A stretch of 64,000 nt of DNA from Segatella copri (GTDB taxonomy: Bacteria; Bacteroidota; Bacteroidia; Bacteroidales; Bacteroidaceae), in contig NZ_CP137557.1 of assembly GCF_019249655.2 (NCBI RefSeq), positions 244,001-308,000 of the forward strand, read 5' to 3'. The notes under the pieces were generated by a model. The model ran no database searches. It had not been told where the DNA came from and saw nothing but the letters and a program-made list of their open reading frames with translations. Shown here piece after piece: positions 25,746 to 36,300 of this stretch. Numbering within the stretch: the stretch's first letter is position 1; the number at the start of each line of letters is the position of its first letter. The position numbers were made by a program, and so were the translations under genes.

Positions 25746-27974
25746 CGGGTTAGGGTAGTTCGGATTGTAGTTCGAATACTGCGCCACTTCCGCACCGCTC
25801 TTTTCCACCACGAGCCAAAAATTTCCCGTACGTCGGTGCTCACTCTTGAAACCAAGCCTCGCCATGATGCTGCCGATGCTCTGGTTCGACATGTTCTGGC
25901 GCAAGGCAGGGTTGGTGCAGATCTTTTCCATGATCTCTGCTGTGGTAACCGACTTGATGAACCTGGGCTCTGTTGATTCATCCGGGATACGAAAAAAACG
26001 CAAAATCTGCTCCTCTGCAAAGTTGGAAACCATGAAGAGGCGATTGTGCTTACGCATTTTCTCCACATCCTCGAAAGTCTGCCAGTATACCCAGCCATCC
26101 TCTCGGGTGCCCTTCGATACACTTTGACCCAGAGCCAAAGCCTGAGAGTAGAGACCCTCGTAGTTGATAGCCTTCTCTCTAGGGCTCACAATCTTGGTAA
26201 CAATCCATGGCGAGAAACGGCGGTTCTCCACATCGGTGATGATGTGCTGCTGGTTGCTCGTTCCGCAGAGCGAAGCACGGTGCTCCAGCTCAGATCGGTA
26301 CTTGTCGTAAGGGCGACGGAAGGAGAAAACCTCCTTGGTCATGTTGCTCTTGAAGGCACTCAGGTTTCTGCCGAATATCGCCTCAAACTCATCCAGGTTC
26401 ACACTAGCCTTGGTAGCCTGAGCCTCCATGGCATCCTTGTCCAGATAGTTGCTGGTACTGTCGTTCAGATAGTAAGTCTTGAGGCATGGAGGGAGCAGGG
26501 CACCCAGAATGGTGGTCTTGTAGATGCCGCCCTTGCCCACCAGAATCAGCATCGACTGGTTCACGAAGTGAGGATTCACCCATGCCACCACCATCGACAC
26601 GAACCACTTTCGGAAATATTCCACAAACTCCTCCTGGGTGTGGCAATACTCGGGGCGGTCTTCCACCGTGATTCGCATGGCAAACTCCCTGATGTAATCC
26701 GTCTTGCCATCCCACTTCGGCAGACTGCGCAGATAGTGATCCAGCGGATTGAAAGGCTGGCTGTAGTCGCTGGTCACGATATCCCCCAGTTTCTGCACAC
26801 TGGTATGGATGCCCTTCAGGTCCATCTCCATCCAGATGGAGTGCAGGATGTCGTCGCTCACATCGGTATACTTCAGGTACTTGGCATCCTTCACCATGCG
26901 GCTCACCACCTGATACTTGCCGGTAACCATGTTGTGAACGAACTCGTAGTTCTGGTCGAGCCACTGTCTGATGAGCTTCAGCGTAGCCTGAACCGGATAG
27001 TCCTCGCCCTTGGCGTAGAAGTGCCATTTGCCGGCAAGTTCGCCATGGTTCTTGTACACACTTCTCACCACGCTTGCCGTGTCGGCATACTGCTGCGAGA
27101 ACTCGGAGGTGGCATACTGCAGTGCCTTCTCCTCCTCGATGCCGTATTTCAGGCAGCAGTAGGCAAAGCTGGTAACATACTCGTTGTGCTGATGCTCCTC
27201 GAATCTTTTGCCCCAGCTCTCAATCATCACCTTGATGTGGGGAGCTGCCTCCTCGATGGTTGGGGTGTAGCCGCCCTTCTTCTTGCGGGTCTTGCTGCTC
27301 TTAGGTCTGCCGCCCTTGTTTTTCTTCTTCTCGTTCTTGATGCGTTCCTGGGTAACTTTCAGCTCGCTGGGGGTGAGCTTCAGGGGGATTGCCTCCCAGT
27401 TGAAGTAGGCAGCAGGGTCGTGGGCAAGGCCGCAGAGTCTGCCGATGTCGGTGGCCTGCTGGTCGGCCTCCCAGTTGAGCAGGGTGTTGTAGAAGCTGAT
27501 GGCCTTCTTGATCATGGCGTTGAAGAGTTCCACGATGGTGAGGTCGCAGTTCTCGGCTCTGTCGTATCCCACGATGATGCGGATACCCTGTCCGCTGATG
27601 GTGTGATAGACGGCTAGGGCATAGGCCGACTGGCATGCCGCCTTGAACATGCTCTCAATCTGCTCAGCCGAGGCATCATGGATGTCGTAGTCCAGGGCAA
27701 TCATTCGGGTCTCAGCCTTCACGTTGTCGAGGCTTCTTCCTCTGCCGTCATACTGCAGTGAGGCAGAGATGGCAGGGCCTAGAGGCTTGAGCTCATCTGC
27801 ATAGCTCTTGCTGATGGCCATTCTCTTGCGATAGGCCATGGTCAATGAACTTACCAGGGAGTCTTTTGTGATAAGTTGCTCCAAGGCTTCTCTACTGGCG
27901 AGAGGCATGCTCTCGGTGCTCTTGAGTGATGCGAATAATGACGGCATCACGGCGTCATTTGTTTTTTTGTTCAT
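25743..27974 (-). CDS. VirE/primase-helicase-like protein
   Basis: A 743-residue protein. The N-terminal ~200 residues match the BT4734/VirE-N type, with MIALDYDIHD (Asp95, Asp97) and GQGIRIIVGYD, which look like catalytic motifs of archaeo-eukaryotic primases. A basic linker (GGRPKSSKTRKKKGG, ~221-235) follows. Residues ~400-650 resemble the virulence-associated E P-loop domain, with Walker A GKGGIYKTT (480-488). The pairing suggests a mobile-element replication protein. It heads the cassette on the minus strand, with a promoter at 28240. Confidence 0.85.
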   Translation of the reverse strand: MNKKTNDAVMPSLFASLKSTESMPLASREALEQLITKDSLVSSLTMAYRKRMAISKSYADELKPLGPAISASLQYDGRGRSLDNVKAETRMIALDYDIHDASAEQIESMFKAACQSAYALAVYHTISGQGIRIIVGYDRAENCDLTIVELFNAMIKKAISFYNTLLNWEADQQATDIGRLCGLAHDPAAYFNWEAIPLKLTPSELKVTQERIKNEKKKNKGGRPKSSKTRKKKGGYTPTIEEAAPHIKVMIESWGKRFEEHQHNEYVTSFAYCCLKYGIEEEKALQYATSEFSQQYADTASVVRSVYKNHGELAGKWHFYAKGEDYPVQATLKLIRQWLDQNYEFVHNMVTGKYQVVSRMVKDAKYLKYTDVSDDILHSIWMEMDLKGIHTSVQKLGDIVTSDYSQPFNPLDHYLRSLPKWDGKTDYIREFAMRITVEDRPEYCHTQEEFVEYFRKWFVSMVVAWVNPHFVNQSMLILVGKGGIYKTTILGALLPPCLKTYYLNDSTSNYLDKDAMEAQATKASVNLDEFEAIFGRNLSAFKSNMTKEVFSFRRPYDKYRSELEHRASLCGTSNQQHIITDVENRRFSPWIVTKIVSPREKAINYEGLYSQALALGQSVSKGTREDGWVYWQTFEDVEKMRKHNRLFMVSNFAEEQILRFFRIPDESTEPRFIKSVTTAEIMEKICTNPALRQNMSNQSIGSIMARLGFKSEHRRTGNFWLVVEKSGAEVAQYSNYNPNYPNP

Positions 27975-28180
27975 TGGTTTGATTTTTTTTGTTTGTCAAT
28001 TATTTAGTAGTCGGCTGGAGATTTTAGCCTCTTCGGTCGGCCATTTTTTCTGTGAATGCAAGGCTGTGATGTGAAGGCTTGGTCTCAAAAAACTAGTTTT
28101 TCGATACTAAAAACCTCTATGTAAAACCCTGATATTCATTTCATTTACCTTTATAACACGCTGTATATACAAAAGTTCTG

Positions 28181-28194
28181 GACCCTAGGGTTCA
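28181..28194. promoter_or_regulatory. Short palindrome in the leader of the VirE-like gene
   Basis: GACCCTAGGGTTC is a near-perfect palindrome, with a second one, AAAAACTAGTTTTT, near 28087-28100. Both lie in the ~265-nt transcribed leader, so they could form RNA hairpins or bind a regulator. The rest of 27975-28530 shows no gene. Confidence 0.5.
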
Positions 28195-28239
28195 CATCAC
28201 ACTCTCGAATCAGCGGTCACTCGGGTAGGATTTCGGTTG

Positions 28240-28304
28240 CAAATGTAGGAAAATCCGGCGGGTTTCACAATAGTTCCATGCTGTCCACTTGACCAAACTG
28301 GTCA
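28240..28304 (-). promoter_or_regulatory. Promoter and operator of the VirE cassette
   Basis: On the minus strand a -7 TACATTTG (28240-28247) has a TTGTG-like -33 about 20 bp upstream. Just beyond is a perfect 7-bp inverted repeat TTGACCA-aac-TGGTCAA (28288-28304), well placed for a regulator. Confidence 0.6.
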
Positions 28305-28399
28305 AAAAAATGCCCTGTTTTAAGAAAAATTAAGTTCTGTTTGTAGTTGTTTGGAAAATAATAGATTTTATAAATGTCCATATTTTGGTAGGGAAAGAG

Positions 28400-28407
28400 T
28401 ACCTTTG
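28400..28407 (+). promoter_or_regulatory. -7 box of the 150-residue gene
   Basis: TACCTTTG about 123 bp before the start codon. The leader holds a short CCC...GGG hairpin (28449-28460) and a foldback-end-like TTACTTACTAAACTTGAAT. Confidence 0.6.
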
Positions 28408-28530
28408 TACGTAGATAATAAACAGAAGAGCAATGATAAGTACTTCTGCCCTTTCTGGGCGTGTGGAATTTACTTACTAAACTTGAATAAAAAGATTTTT
28501 TTATATAAACAAAATTAAATATTTTAAATT

Positions 28531-28983
28531 ATGGCAACAAATCAAAACGAAGGAAATGGACCGATGGTTAAAGTGGGTAATTTTTTCAATGATTTTTTTG
28601 ATGAGAAAGTGAAAGGTAAAAAGCGTCTCACTGGCGCTACTTTGAAGCGTGACTATGGTATTACAAAATATTGTCTTAGCAACCTTAAGAATGGTCATGA
28701 AATGTTGAGCGGTAACATGAATAAGATAGGTCGTGCCTATCTCGAGCAGTTTCCTACGCAAAGAGAGCGATTCCGGCAGGTTATCAAGCTGTTGGATGTA
28801 CAGCGTGAGCAGGATATTGAGAACTATGGACCGGATGGTTCTCCTTTTACTGCCACCTTCAAGGATATTCTTGATTCATATATTCTTGAAGAGGCAGAGA
28901 AACTGGCAGAGGTTTACGATCATGAGGAATTGATGAAGAAACTGCATCAGCAGCTGATTAAAAAAGGTCTGTTGCTGGATTGA
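28531..28983 (+). CDS. Uncharacterised 150-residue protein
   Basis: Starts MATNQNEGNGPMVKVGNFFN; no signal peptide or membrane segment. KRLTGATLKRDYGITKYCLSN could form a helix-turn-helix-like pair, and the C-terminal half is acidic and helical. I do not recognise the family. It has its own promoter and terminator, so it is a monocistronic gene divergent from the VirE cassette; a role as regulator of that cassette is conjecture. Confidence 0.75.
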   Translation: MATNQNEGNGPMVKVGNFFNDFFDEKVKGKKRLTGATLKRDYGITKYCLSNLKNGHEMLSGNMNKIGRAYLEQFPTQRERFRQVIKLLDVQREQDIENYGPDGSPFTATFKDILDSYILEEAEKLAEVYDHEELMKKLHQQLIKKGLLLD

Positions 28984-29013
28984 TATTCTGATTGACTTCT
29001 TTGTACAAAAAAA

Positions 29014-29050
29014 TCTGCCCCTCTGCTTCACAGCAGAAGGGCAGAAAAAT
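29014..29050 (+). terminator. Terminator of the 150-residue gene
   Basis: TCTGCCCCTCTGCT pairs with AGCAGAAGGGCAGA across a 4-base loop, followed by AAAAATTGTGTTT. Preceded by an A-run, so it may act on both strands. Confidence 0.75.
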
Positions 29051-29167
29051 TGTGTTTACTAGCATCGCGTTTATAAACCTTGCGTTTACAAAAGAAGCAA
29101 ATTTATTTTCGCTATTTTTTAAACTTTATCTTACTTACTTACTAACTAATCAATATATCATTAACCA

Positions 29168-31261
29168 TCAACGTCCATTATAGATAAACACTGATGAACC
29201 TGGCAGATTCAATGTCAGAGGAGTATCAATGTCGATAGGCTTGTTGATTGGCATACCCTGCAATTCAGCCTGGCTGAAGGCATGGGTCAAAGTAATCTTT
29301 CCACGAACATAAGAAGGTATCTCCAACGCCTCTCTCAGGGTCGTGGTGAATCTCTGTGCACTGGCAGAAGGATTACGCAAGGTAAGCACACTCTTCTTGC
29401 CGTTCCATGCAGCCCAGCCATATACATTTGCCTTCTTGCCATCCCAAGGATTGCCGCCAACCCAGTGGGCATCTGGCAATACGTCGGCCTGCTCCTGCTG
29501 CCACTTGATGCACTCTGCCAAGTCTTTCCACAACGCTCCTGCGTTGCCCTGGTTGTCCTTGATTTCGTCCATCAGCTTGTAGTCGTTATACAGCTCAACC
29601 ATGCCCGAACCACAGGCAAAGGCGCAGCGCATCTCACGAACGATTCCGTCGTAATCCATGTTCTTGGAAACGGCTCCCCAACGGCTCAGGATGAATCCGT
29701 GAGTCATCAATGTGTTGATAGGGCATACCGGTGATCTCTGAATGAAGTTCTGATAAACCAAGCGGTCGCGATAGGTAATCCAGCGCTCACGATCGGTGCC
29801 CTGGTCACCTGCCTCGCCGTAATCACCCTCCTGGCGCCATACTGCATCTGTGAAGTGGAACCAGAATGGAGAAGCCCAGGTTCCTACAGTGGTGTTGAGG
29901 AAGATGTCTGGACGCTTCTGGCGTACGGCACGCTCGATGCTGATGATGGCCTCGGCATTCTCCTCGCCTCTGGTTCCTTCGTCAGGGCCAATGGCAGAAG
30001 CCTGTGCACTGATACCATCAAACTTGAAGAAGCGGAAGTCGTAACGGTCAATCATGTTGGTGCAGCAACGGATGAAGAAGTTGTAGTAATCTTCATTGCT
30101 CAGCTGCATGCCACCCTTAGAACGCCAGTAAGCACGGCGATATTCGCCAGACTGACCATAGCCGCCCACAGGACCCAGCCAGGCACCGATACCAGTACCC
30201 ATCTGCTTGGCCTCGTTGGCTGGCTCATCGAATCCGTTAGGGAAGTTAGGATTGAAGGTCCAGGTGCCATACTGGTCCCAACCGTCATCCCATACGAAGG
30301 CCTTTGGAGCCATCTGATATTTATCATAGAAATGTGTCTTCCAGTGACTTACCACGTCGGCACATTGTTCTACGGTCATGTTTCCTTTGTAAGAAGGAGC
30401 TGGTGCATTGTTGCGGTCGATGTTCAACTCATACCATGAAATATATACAGGGTAAGGTCTCCAAGCCACAGCTCTTTCACGCTCGCTGTAAGCCAGGAAA
30501 GAGCGGCGCAACTGGTTAGGCGCAACCAAGCCCACTACGGAACTGATGTTCCAGGTTTTTCCAGCCTTTAAAGTGGTATTTCTTCTCCATAAGCCTTCTA
30601 TGTGAGTAGCATTGCCTTCGTCCTTGCAGGAATTCAGACCCATTGGAGTTTCCAAACCGGCAAAGATATGATTGCTTGCCAGGATGGCACCACGGGTATT
30701 ACCCACCACTTCTGGAGCGGTGTAGGCACTGTTCTTGGCTACCAGGTAGTTCATGGCCACGATACCTTTCATAGACAGGTCTCGGGCAGCCTTGATATCC
30801 ATTTCTGTGCGCAGGTAGTGAGAGCCGTCCCTCAATACGGCACGCCAGGTGATAGAGAGGTCGCCGTAGGTAAAACGGGCTTCTAGAGCCTTGCCTGCAT
30901 AACGGAGAGAAGCTGTTGCTGCAGATGGATCCTCGCCGAGGGTAACTATCTTTACATCTTCCAGCTTCATCTTAGATGCGGCCACGGTGCTGCCGTCGCC
31001 CAATAGAACCTTAAATAATTCTGTGTCAGGCTGCAGTCCCAGTTCAGAACAGCCGTTGAAGTAGAGCTTGCCCCCGGTATTTATGAAAGAGGCTTTCAAT
31101 ACCTTGTTGGCCAGCTGATAGCTGTTTGACTTCTGGGTGATTTTAGCTACACCCGGTTGCTTTTTCTGGGGAAAGATGACAGCTTGTGCCCAACTCCCCA
31201 TACACATAGATAGTGGCATTATAAGAGTAAGTGCCAGCTTTAATAAATTGTTTTTATTCAT
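29168..31261 (-). CDS. GH36-like (clan GH-D) secreted glycosidase
   Basis: A 697-residue protein with signal peptide ~1-27. The N-terminal half is a beta-sandwich, then a TIM barrel with AFVWDDGWDQYG (~322-333), the nucleophile motif FFKFDG (Asp ~416) and WRQEGDYGEAGDQG (acid/base Asp ~481). These are clan GH-D features (alpha-galactosidase-like GH27/31/36); some relatives are annotated 'enterotoxin'. It is the enzyme of the PUL with susC-susD upstream. Substrate is uncertain but an alpha-linked galactose-type sugar is the best guess. Confidence 0.75.
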   Translation of the reverse strand: MNKNNLLKLALTLIMPLSMCMGSWAQAVIFPQKKQPGVAKITQKSNSYQLANKVLKASFINTGGKLYFNGCSELGLQPDTELFKVLLGDGSTVAASKMKLEDVKIVTLGEDPSAATASLRYAGKALEARFTYGDLSITWRAVLRDGSHYLRTEMDIKAARDLSMKGIVAMNYLVAKNSAYTAPEVVGNTRGAILASNHIFAGLETPMGLNSCKDEGNATHIEGLWRRNTTLKAGKTWNISSVVGLVAPNQLRRSFLAYSERERAVAWRPYPVYISWYELNIDRNNAPAPSYKGNMTVEQCADVVSHWKTHFYDKYQMAPKAFVWDDGWDQYGTWTFNPNFPNGFDEPANEAKQMGTGIGAWLGPVGGYGQSGEYRRAYWRSKGGMQLSNEDYYNFFIRCCTNMIDRYDFRFFKFDGISAQASAIGPDEGTRGEENAEAIISIERAVRQKRPDIFLNTTVGTWASPFWFHFTDAVWRQEGDYGEAGDQGTDRERWITYRDRLVYQNFIQRSPVCPINTLMTHGFILSRWGAVSKNMDYDGIVREMRCAFACGSGMVELYNDYKLMDEIKDNQGNAGALWKDLAECIKWQQEQADVLPDAHWVGGNPWDGKKANVYGWAAWNGKKSVLTLRNPSASAQRFTTTLREALEIPSYVRGKITLTHAFSQAELQGMPINKPIDIDTPLTLNLPGSSVFIYNGR

Positions 31262-31286
31262 ACTGATAGTAAGTTGAAGCCCCTTG

Positions 31287-31325
31287 AAAAAAAGGGAGAC
31301 ACCATCCGCTTATGGTGTCTCCCCT
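31287..31325 (-). terminator. Hairpin terminator between susD region and the glycosidase gene
   Basis: GGGAGACACCAT and ATGGTGTCTCCC pair across a short loop, followed on the minus strand by seven Ts. The glycosidase starts only 26 bp later with no visible promoter, so it may depend on partial read-through and be expressed less than susC-susD. Confidence 0.8.
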
Positions 31326-31338
31326 TGCGTGACTTAAA

Positions 31339-31465
31339 TTATTTTGTTAATTTACATGTTATGGTCCATACCTTGGTCTCTCCATTGGCAGCCTTTACGG
31401 CATACTTGTGTGGAGTAGTCCAGTCGGCTGGAACACCCAACTTTGGAGAACCTTCAACAGGTAAT
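31339..31465 (-). pseudogene. Remnant of a surface glycan-binding protein gene (C-terminus only)
   Basis: On the minus strand a frame reads PVEGSPKLGVPADWTTPHKY then AVKAANGETKVWTITCKLTK and stop (31339-31341). An in-frame stop two codons upstream and no ATG show that it is a fragment. The Y-x-V-x-A-x-(N/D)-G-x-x-K-x-W pattern is typical of the last beta-strands of Ig-like domains in Sus-type lipoproteins. It sits where a SusE/SGBP gene is expected, directly after susD. Confidence 0.75.
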
Positions 31466-31505
31466 TAAACTTTATCTTACAAAACTAATCTACATAGTCA
31501 GTTTC

Positions 31506-33260
31506 TTACTTTTCATCCCAACCTGGGTTCTGCTTCAAGTTCTTATTCAGTGCCAACTGATCGATTGGCAATGGATACAACCAGCGGCGGTCGTTAGCAG
31601 TCCACTTGCGGCCAGCAGCATTGTCATAACTCTCAGCGTAGATGCGGAGGTATGTCTTGCCGTTATATACTCTAGTGTTGCTGCTATCGAAGGCGTAGAT
31701 CTCGTTGTACTGCTGCTTCACCTTGTCGGTAACACGGATACCCAGAGTAGTAAGAGGATTCTCCAACAACTTCATTGCATTCCAGCGCTTCAAGTCGTCC
31801 ATACGGAAGCCTTCGCCAACCAACTCGATACGACGCTCACGACGAATCTCGTAGAGCAGGTTAGAAAGCTCATAACCATAGTTGATAGGCTTCTGGTCAG
31901 CAACAGGGTTCACTGTAAGGTGAGCCATGCCTACACGGTCGCGAAGCTGGTTGATGGTCTTGTCAAGAACAGCCTGGGTGCATGTACCCAACTCGGCATT
32001 AGCCTCGGCGTTGATGAGCAATACCTCTGCATAACGGTAGATGAACCAGTCGTAAGAGGTGTTGCGAGCCTGCCACTGAGTCTCGTCAGCAGAGTGGAAC
32101 TTGGTACATGGATAACCTGTTACACCACCAGATACTGAGCAGTCTGGCATCTTGTTCTGCACCTGCTTGTTGTTGCGGAGCCAGAATGGCTTGTGGTTGT
32201 TGTCGATGAGCTGATAGAGACGTGGGTCACGGTTGGCAATCTCTGTCTCCAACTCTTCGTCACCCTGGTAGCCTGAACCCTGGTTGTAGATAGGTGTACC
32301 ATCCTTCATCAGGAACGACTCGATGAAGTCCTTGCTCAAGCCCATACCGTTGCCACCAGCCTGACGGCCAGTCTCGTGGGTAAGGATACCTGTCTCGTAG
32401 AAGCGGACCATGATAGCCTCCTTGTTGTCAGCAAGGTCTTCCTGAACAAACTGGTTGGCATAGCTGAGTGGATAACCCTCGTAAGACTTGGTGCCGGCAC
32501 CGGCGTCAGTACCCTTTACGATGGCATATTTGCCGCTGTTGATGATTTCATCGGTCAGCTCCTTAGCCTTTGTAATGAGGCCTTCAGCTGTCAAACCCTC
32601 AGAACCAGTCTCCTTGTGATACTTCATATAAGTACCGTAGTAGAGGCATACACGAGCCAGCTGGGTGCGGGCTGCATCCTTGTGCAGACGGCCCTTCTCG
32701 GCCATTGTCTTCTCTGGGAGCCACTTAATGGCAAACTCCAAGTCTTCGATGATCTTATTCAATACGAAGTTGCGTGGGTCACGGCCCTTGAAGAGCTCTT
32801 CGTCATCGCCCGTCTGGAGGTCACTCTCATACCAAGGCACATCACCGAAATTACGGATCTTGCTATAGTAATCCTGTGCTCTGAAGAAACGGATTTCTGC
32901 CACATACTTGTTGATGTCGGCCTCAGAGCCAGAAGCTGTATGATAGCGCTTCATGAAGTAGTTGCAGCTGCGCACGTTGCCCCAGCCCCAGCCACCGTCT
33001 GATGTAGGAACGGTGTAATTGTTGAACAGATAACCACTAGGGCTATTGGTTACAAAGTTATCACTCTCGCCATCAAGAGTAGATGAAGGACCTGCCAGCA
33101 TGTTGCTGTAGATACCATTGGCGTACATCTTGAGGTCGTTGGCACTCTTCCAGTATGACTTATCTGTAAATGAGTCCATTGGGCTCAAGTCGGTATAGTT
33201 GCAAGATGCAAGTGTCATACCAGCCATCATACTCAAAATGAATATATTTTTAATTTTCAT
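31506..33260 (-). CDS. SusD/RagB-family glycan-binding lipoprotein
   Basis: A 584-residue outer-membrane lipoprotein; signal peptide MKIKNIFILSMMAGMTLASC with lipidated Cys20. SusD features: FTDKSYWKSANDLKMYANGIY at the N-terminus, TPR-like helices (AEIRFFRAQDYYSKIRNFGDVPWY), and the C-terminal WNAMKLLENPLT and YPLPIDQLALNKNLKQNPGW. It works with the SusC protein encoded just upstream (49-bp gap) to capture oligosaccharides at the surface. Confidence 0.96.
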   Translation of the reverse strand: MKIKNIFILSMMAGMTLASCNYTDLSPMDSFTDKSYWKSANDLKMYANGIYSNMLAGPSSTLDGESDNFVTNSPSGYLFNNYTVPTSDGGWGWGNVRSCNYFMKRYHTASGSEADINKYVAEIRFFRAQDYYSKIRNFGDVPWYESDLQTGDDEELFKGRDPRNFVLNKIIEDLEFAIKWLPEKTMAEKGRLHKDAARTQLARVCLYYGTYMKYHKETGSEGLTAEGLITKAKELTDEIINSGKYAIVKGTDAGAGTKSYEGYPLSYANQFVQEDLADNKEAIMVRFYETGILTHETGRQAGGNGMGLSKDFIESFLMKDGTPIYNQGSGYQGDEELETEIANRDPRLYQLIDNNHKPFWLRNNKQVQNKMPDCSVSGGVTGYPCTKFHSADETQWQARNTSYDWFIYRYAEVLLINAEANAELGTCTQAVLDKTINQLRDRVGMAHLTVNPVADQKPINYGYELSNLLYEIRRERRIELVGEGFRMDDLKRWNAMKLLENPLTTLGIRVTDKVKQQYNEIYAFDSSNTRVYNGKTYLRIYAESYDNAAGRKWTANDRRWLYPLPIDQLALNKNLKQNPGWDEK

Positions 33261-33309
33261 TGTCTGTCTATTTAAGTATTAATAATACACACTTTACGAT
33301 TCTCTAATA

Positions 33310-36300
33310 TTAGAATGATAAGTTCATACCTACAGAGATCTTCTTGTTGATAGGGTAAGTCATGTTACCAAGTGTCTCTGGGTCAGCGAACTTCACCTTC
33401 ATAGGAGTGAATGTAAGGAGGTTTTCACCCTGTACAAATACTCTGAGGCGAGCAATGCCCACCTGCTTCAGCAAGTGTGAAGGGATAGAGTAACCTAATG
33501 TCACATTCTTCAAACGCAGGTATGCTGCATTGAGCATGTAGCGAGAAGAGGTGTTGTGGTTAGCACCATTTACACTGTAGTGATGGAGTTTTGGGAAGTA
33601 AGCACCACGGTTGTCCTCTGTCCAGTAGTCGAGAGATGTGGTCTGTGGAGTACACCACTCATTAGTGAAGCCCCAGAATGATGGACCACCCCAACCACCG
33701 AAGTAGTCGCGCTTGCCGATACCCTGCCAAAACATCTCGAAGTCGAAGCCCTTGTAGTCGGCACCTGCTGTGATACCGTATGCATAGCGAGGAGTTGAGT
33801 TACCGAGAATCTTGCGGTCGCCTGGCTTATCTACTGTACCTTCACCCCAGGTTACCTTCTTGTCACCATCGAGGTCTTCAAACTTCACGTCACCTGCACT
33901 CCAGTGGCCGCCGTCGATAGCCTTCTGATCCCAGCTGGCTGCTTCCTCGTCGCTCTGGAAGAGTCCGTTAGATACAAAACCCCAGATTTCGCCCAGCTTC
34001 TCGCCCACGTAGTGGTCGCCGATGAGGCGTGCGTCGTTAGAATACTTGGTGATTTCAGACTGGTAGTCAGACAATACACCCTTGATGTGGTAGCCCAAAC
34101 CGCACTTCAATCGGTCGCTCCACTCTACAGAGATTTCCCAACCAGTGGTCTTCATGTTGGCTGCGTTGCTTCTTGGAACGCCTGTACCGAGCACAGAAGG
34201 CAGGGTAGCACCCTTTGTCAGCATATCCTTGGTGTCACGGCGATACCAGTCGAAAGATGCACTCAGTCGGTTGTTGAGCCATGTACCATCGATACCGAGG
34301 TCGAACTGGTTCACGGTCTCCCATGTAAATGAGCTACTTACCAGGCCAGGAGCATAAACTGCTACAGGACGTGTGCCGCCGAGCAATACGCCAGCCTTTG
34401 TGCTCAAGCCGTAGGTAGCCAGGTAAGGGAAGTTGCCAGATACGTTCTGGTTACCCAGAGAACCGTAAGATGCACGAATCTTCAGGTTGTCCCACCAGCT
34501 GCGCAATGGCTCGAAGAACTTCTCCTCTGATACACGCCAAGCTACAGAGCCTGAAGGGAAGAACGCATAGCGGTTGCCCTTGGCAAACTTAGAAGAACCA
34601 TCCTCACGGCCGTTGAACTCGAAGAGGTACTTGCCCATGTAGTCGTAGTTCAAGCGGAAGAAGAGACCGTTGGTTGACCACATGCTTTCGCTACCGCTGG
34701 TAGAGATATCACCGTAAGCGAGGTTGATCTGTGGAGTATCGTTGTCGATGAGGTTCTTGCGGCCCACCCAGTGATACTTGTTGTGCTTCTTCTCCTGGTT
34801 GTAACCCACGAGTACCTTGAAGTTATGCTTTTCTGCCAATGAGAGTGAGTACTCTGCAAATGCATTGAATGCCTGATAGTAGTCATCGTAGTTAGATACG
34901 GTGATACTGCTTGGGTTGGTCCAAGGATAGTAGTTCTCTGTACCAGGAACGGCTGTATAGTCGTAGAAGTTGCGTACGTGCTCGTTAGAGTTTCTGCCGT
35001 AGAAGTTCCATGTATAGTCGGCGTTGATGACGAGACCCTTGATAGGAGTGATGCGTACGGCACCAGTCATCCACAAGTCGTTCTGGCGATACTTGGCGTT
35101 ACCACCCTGCTCCATGATGGCGATAGGGTTGGTGTAGCTACCCTGGCCAGCATAGTGGCCATCAGGATGCTTCACTGGCATCAGTGGGCTCAAGTCGTTC
35201 TTCATCATACCTGAGTATGCGCTCAGACCAGAGTAAGCTGTAGGGTTCATCGCTGTGGTACCACCAGTAGGGTGGCGCTCTGATGTATAGGTATGAGTAA
35301 TCTTAGCGCTTACATTCAGCCACTTGGTAATGTTAGAAGAGATGTTTACGTTAGCGTTGTACTTCTTATATTTATCGTCACCAGCGGTAAGGATACCCTT
35401 CTGGTCGTTCATGGCGATGGATGCATAGTAGGTAGTACGGTCGTTACCACCGCTGATGTTGGCATTGTAGATCTGAGAGAATGAAGTCTTGTAAAGCTCA
35501 TTCCACCAGTCGGTATTGCCGCAGTAGCCATACTTTGCCTTATCGTATGCCTCGTCGAAGAATACAGGATCCTTACGGGTTCCGTTGAAGTATTCCTCTG
35601 TATATTTATAAACCTGATCCTTGAAGTATCGGCCTGAACCACCGTCATTCTTGTTAGCCTCGTCCATCATCTTGAGGTACTGCATAGAGTTAACGTTGTG
35701 GTATGACTTGGCAGGGCTCTGCCAGTAACCTGTGGCGTTGAATGAGATGTTAGGCTTGTCGCTCTTGCGACCTTTCTTGGTAGTAATGAGGATTACACCG
35801 TATGCTGCACGCGCACCGTAGATGGCTGCAGAAGAGGCGTCCTTCAATACAGAGATAGACTCCACGTCGTCTGGATTCACGAGGTTGGCATCCATCTGCA
35901 CGTTGTCAACCAATACCAATGGGCTACCGCCGTTCAACGACGTGTTACCACGGATATTGTAGCTAGAGCTGGCACCAGGAGCACCACCACTGTTCATGGA
36001 TACGTTGAGGTTGGGAACAACACCCTGGAGACCCTGTCCGATGTTGGTAATAGGGCGGTTTTCCAAAACCTTACCATCTACGTTGGCAACAGCACCAGAG
36101 AGGTTTACCTTCTTCTGTGTACCGTAACCTACGACAACGACTTCCTCCAAGCCTTGTGTGTCTTCAGCGAGAGTTACATTGAGACTTGTTCCGTTCCACT
36201 TTACTTCGCTATTTACGAAACCGATGTAAGAAACAACGATGGTAGTACCCTTAGTTACACCCTGGAGTGTGAACACTCCGTCCAAATCGGTAACTGTAGC

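Noticed and set aside
26046..27617. 523-codon plus-strand frame
   Set aside because: Antisense to the VirE/primase-like gene, which has Walker A and primase-like motifs; the plus frame is a shadow of biased codon use.
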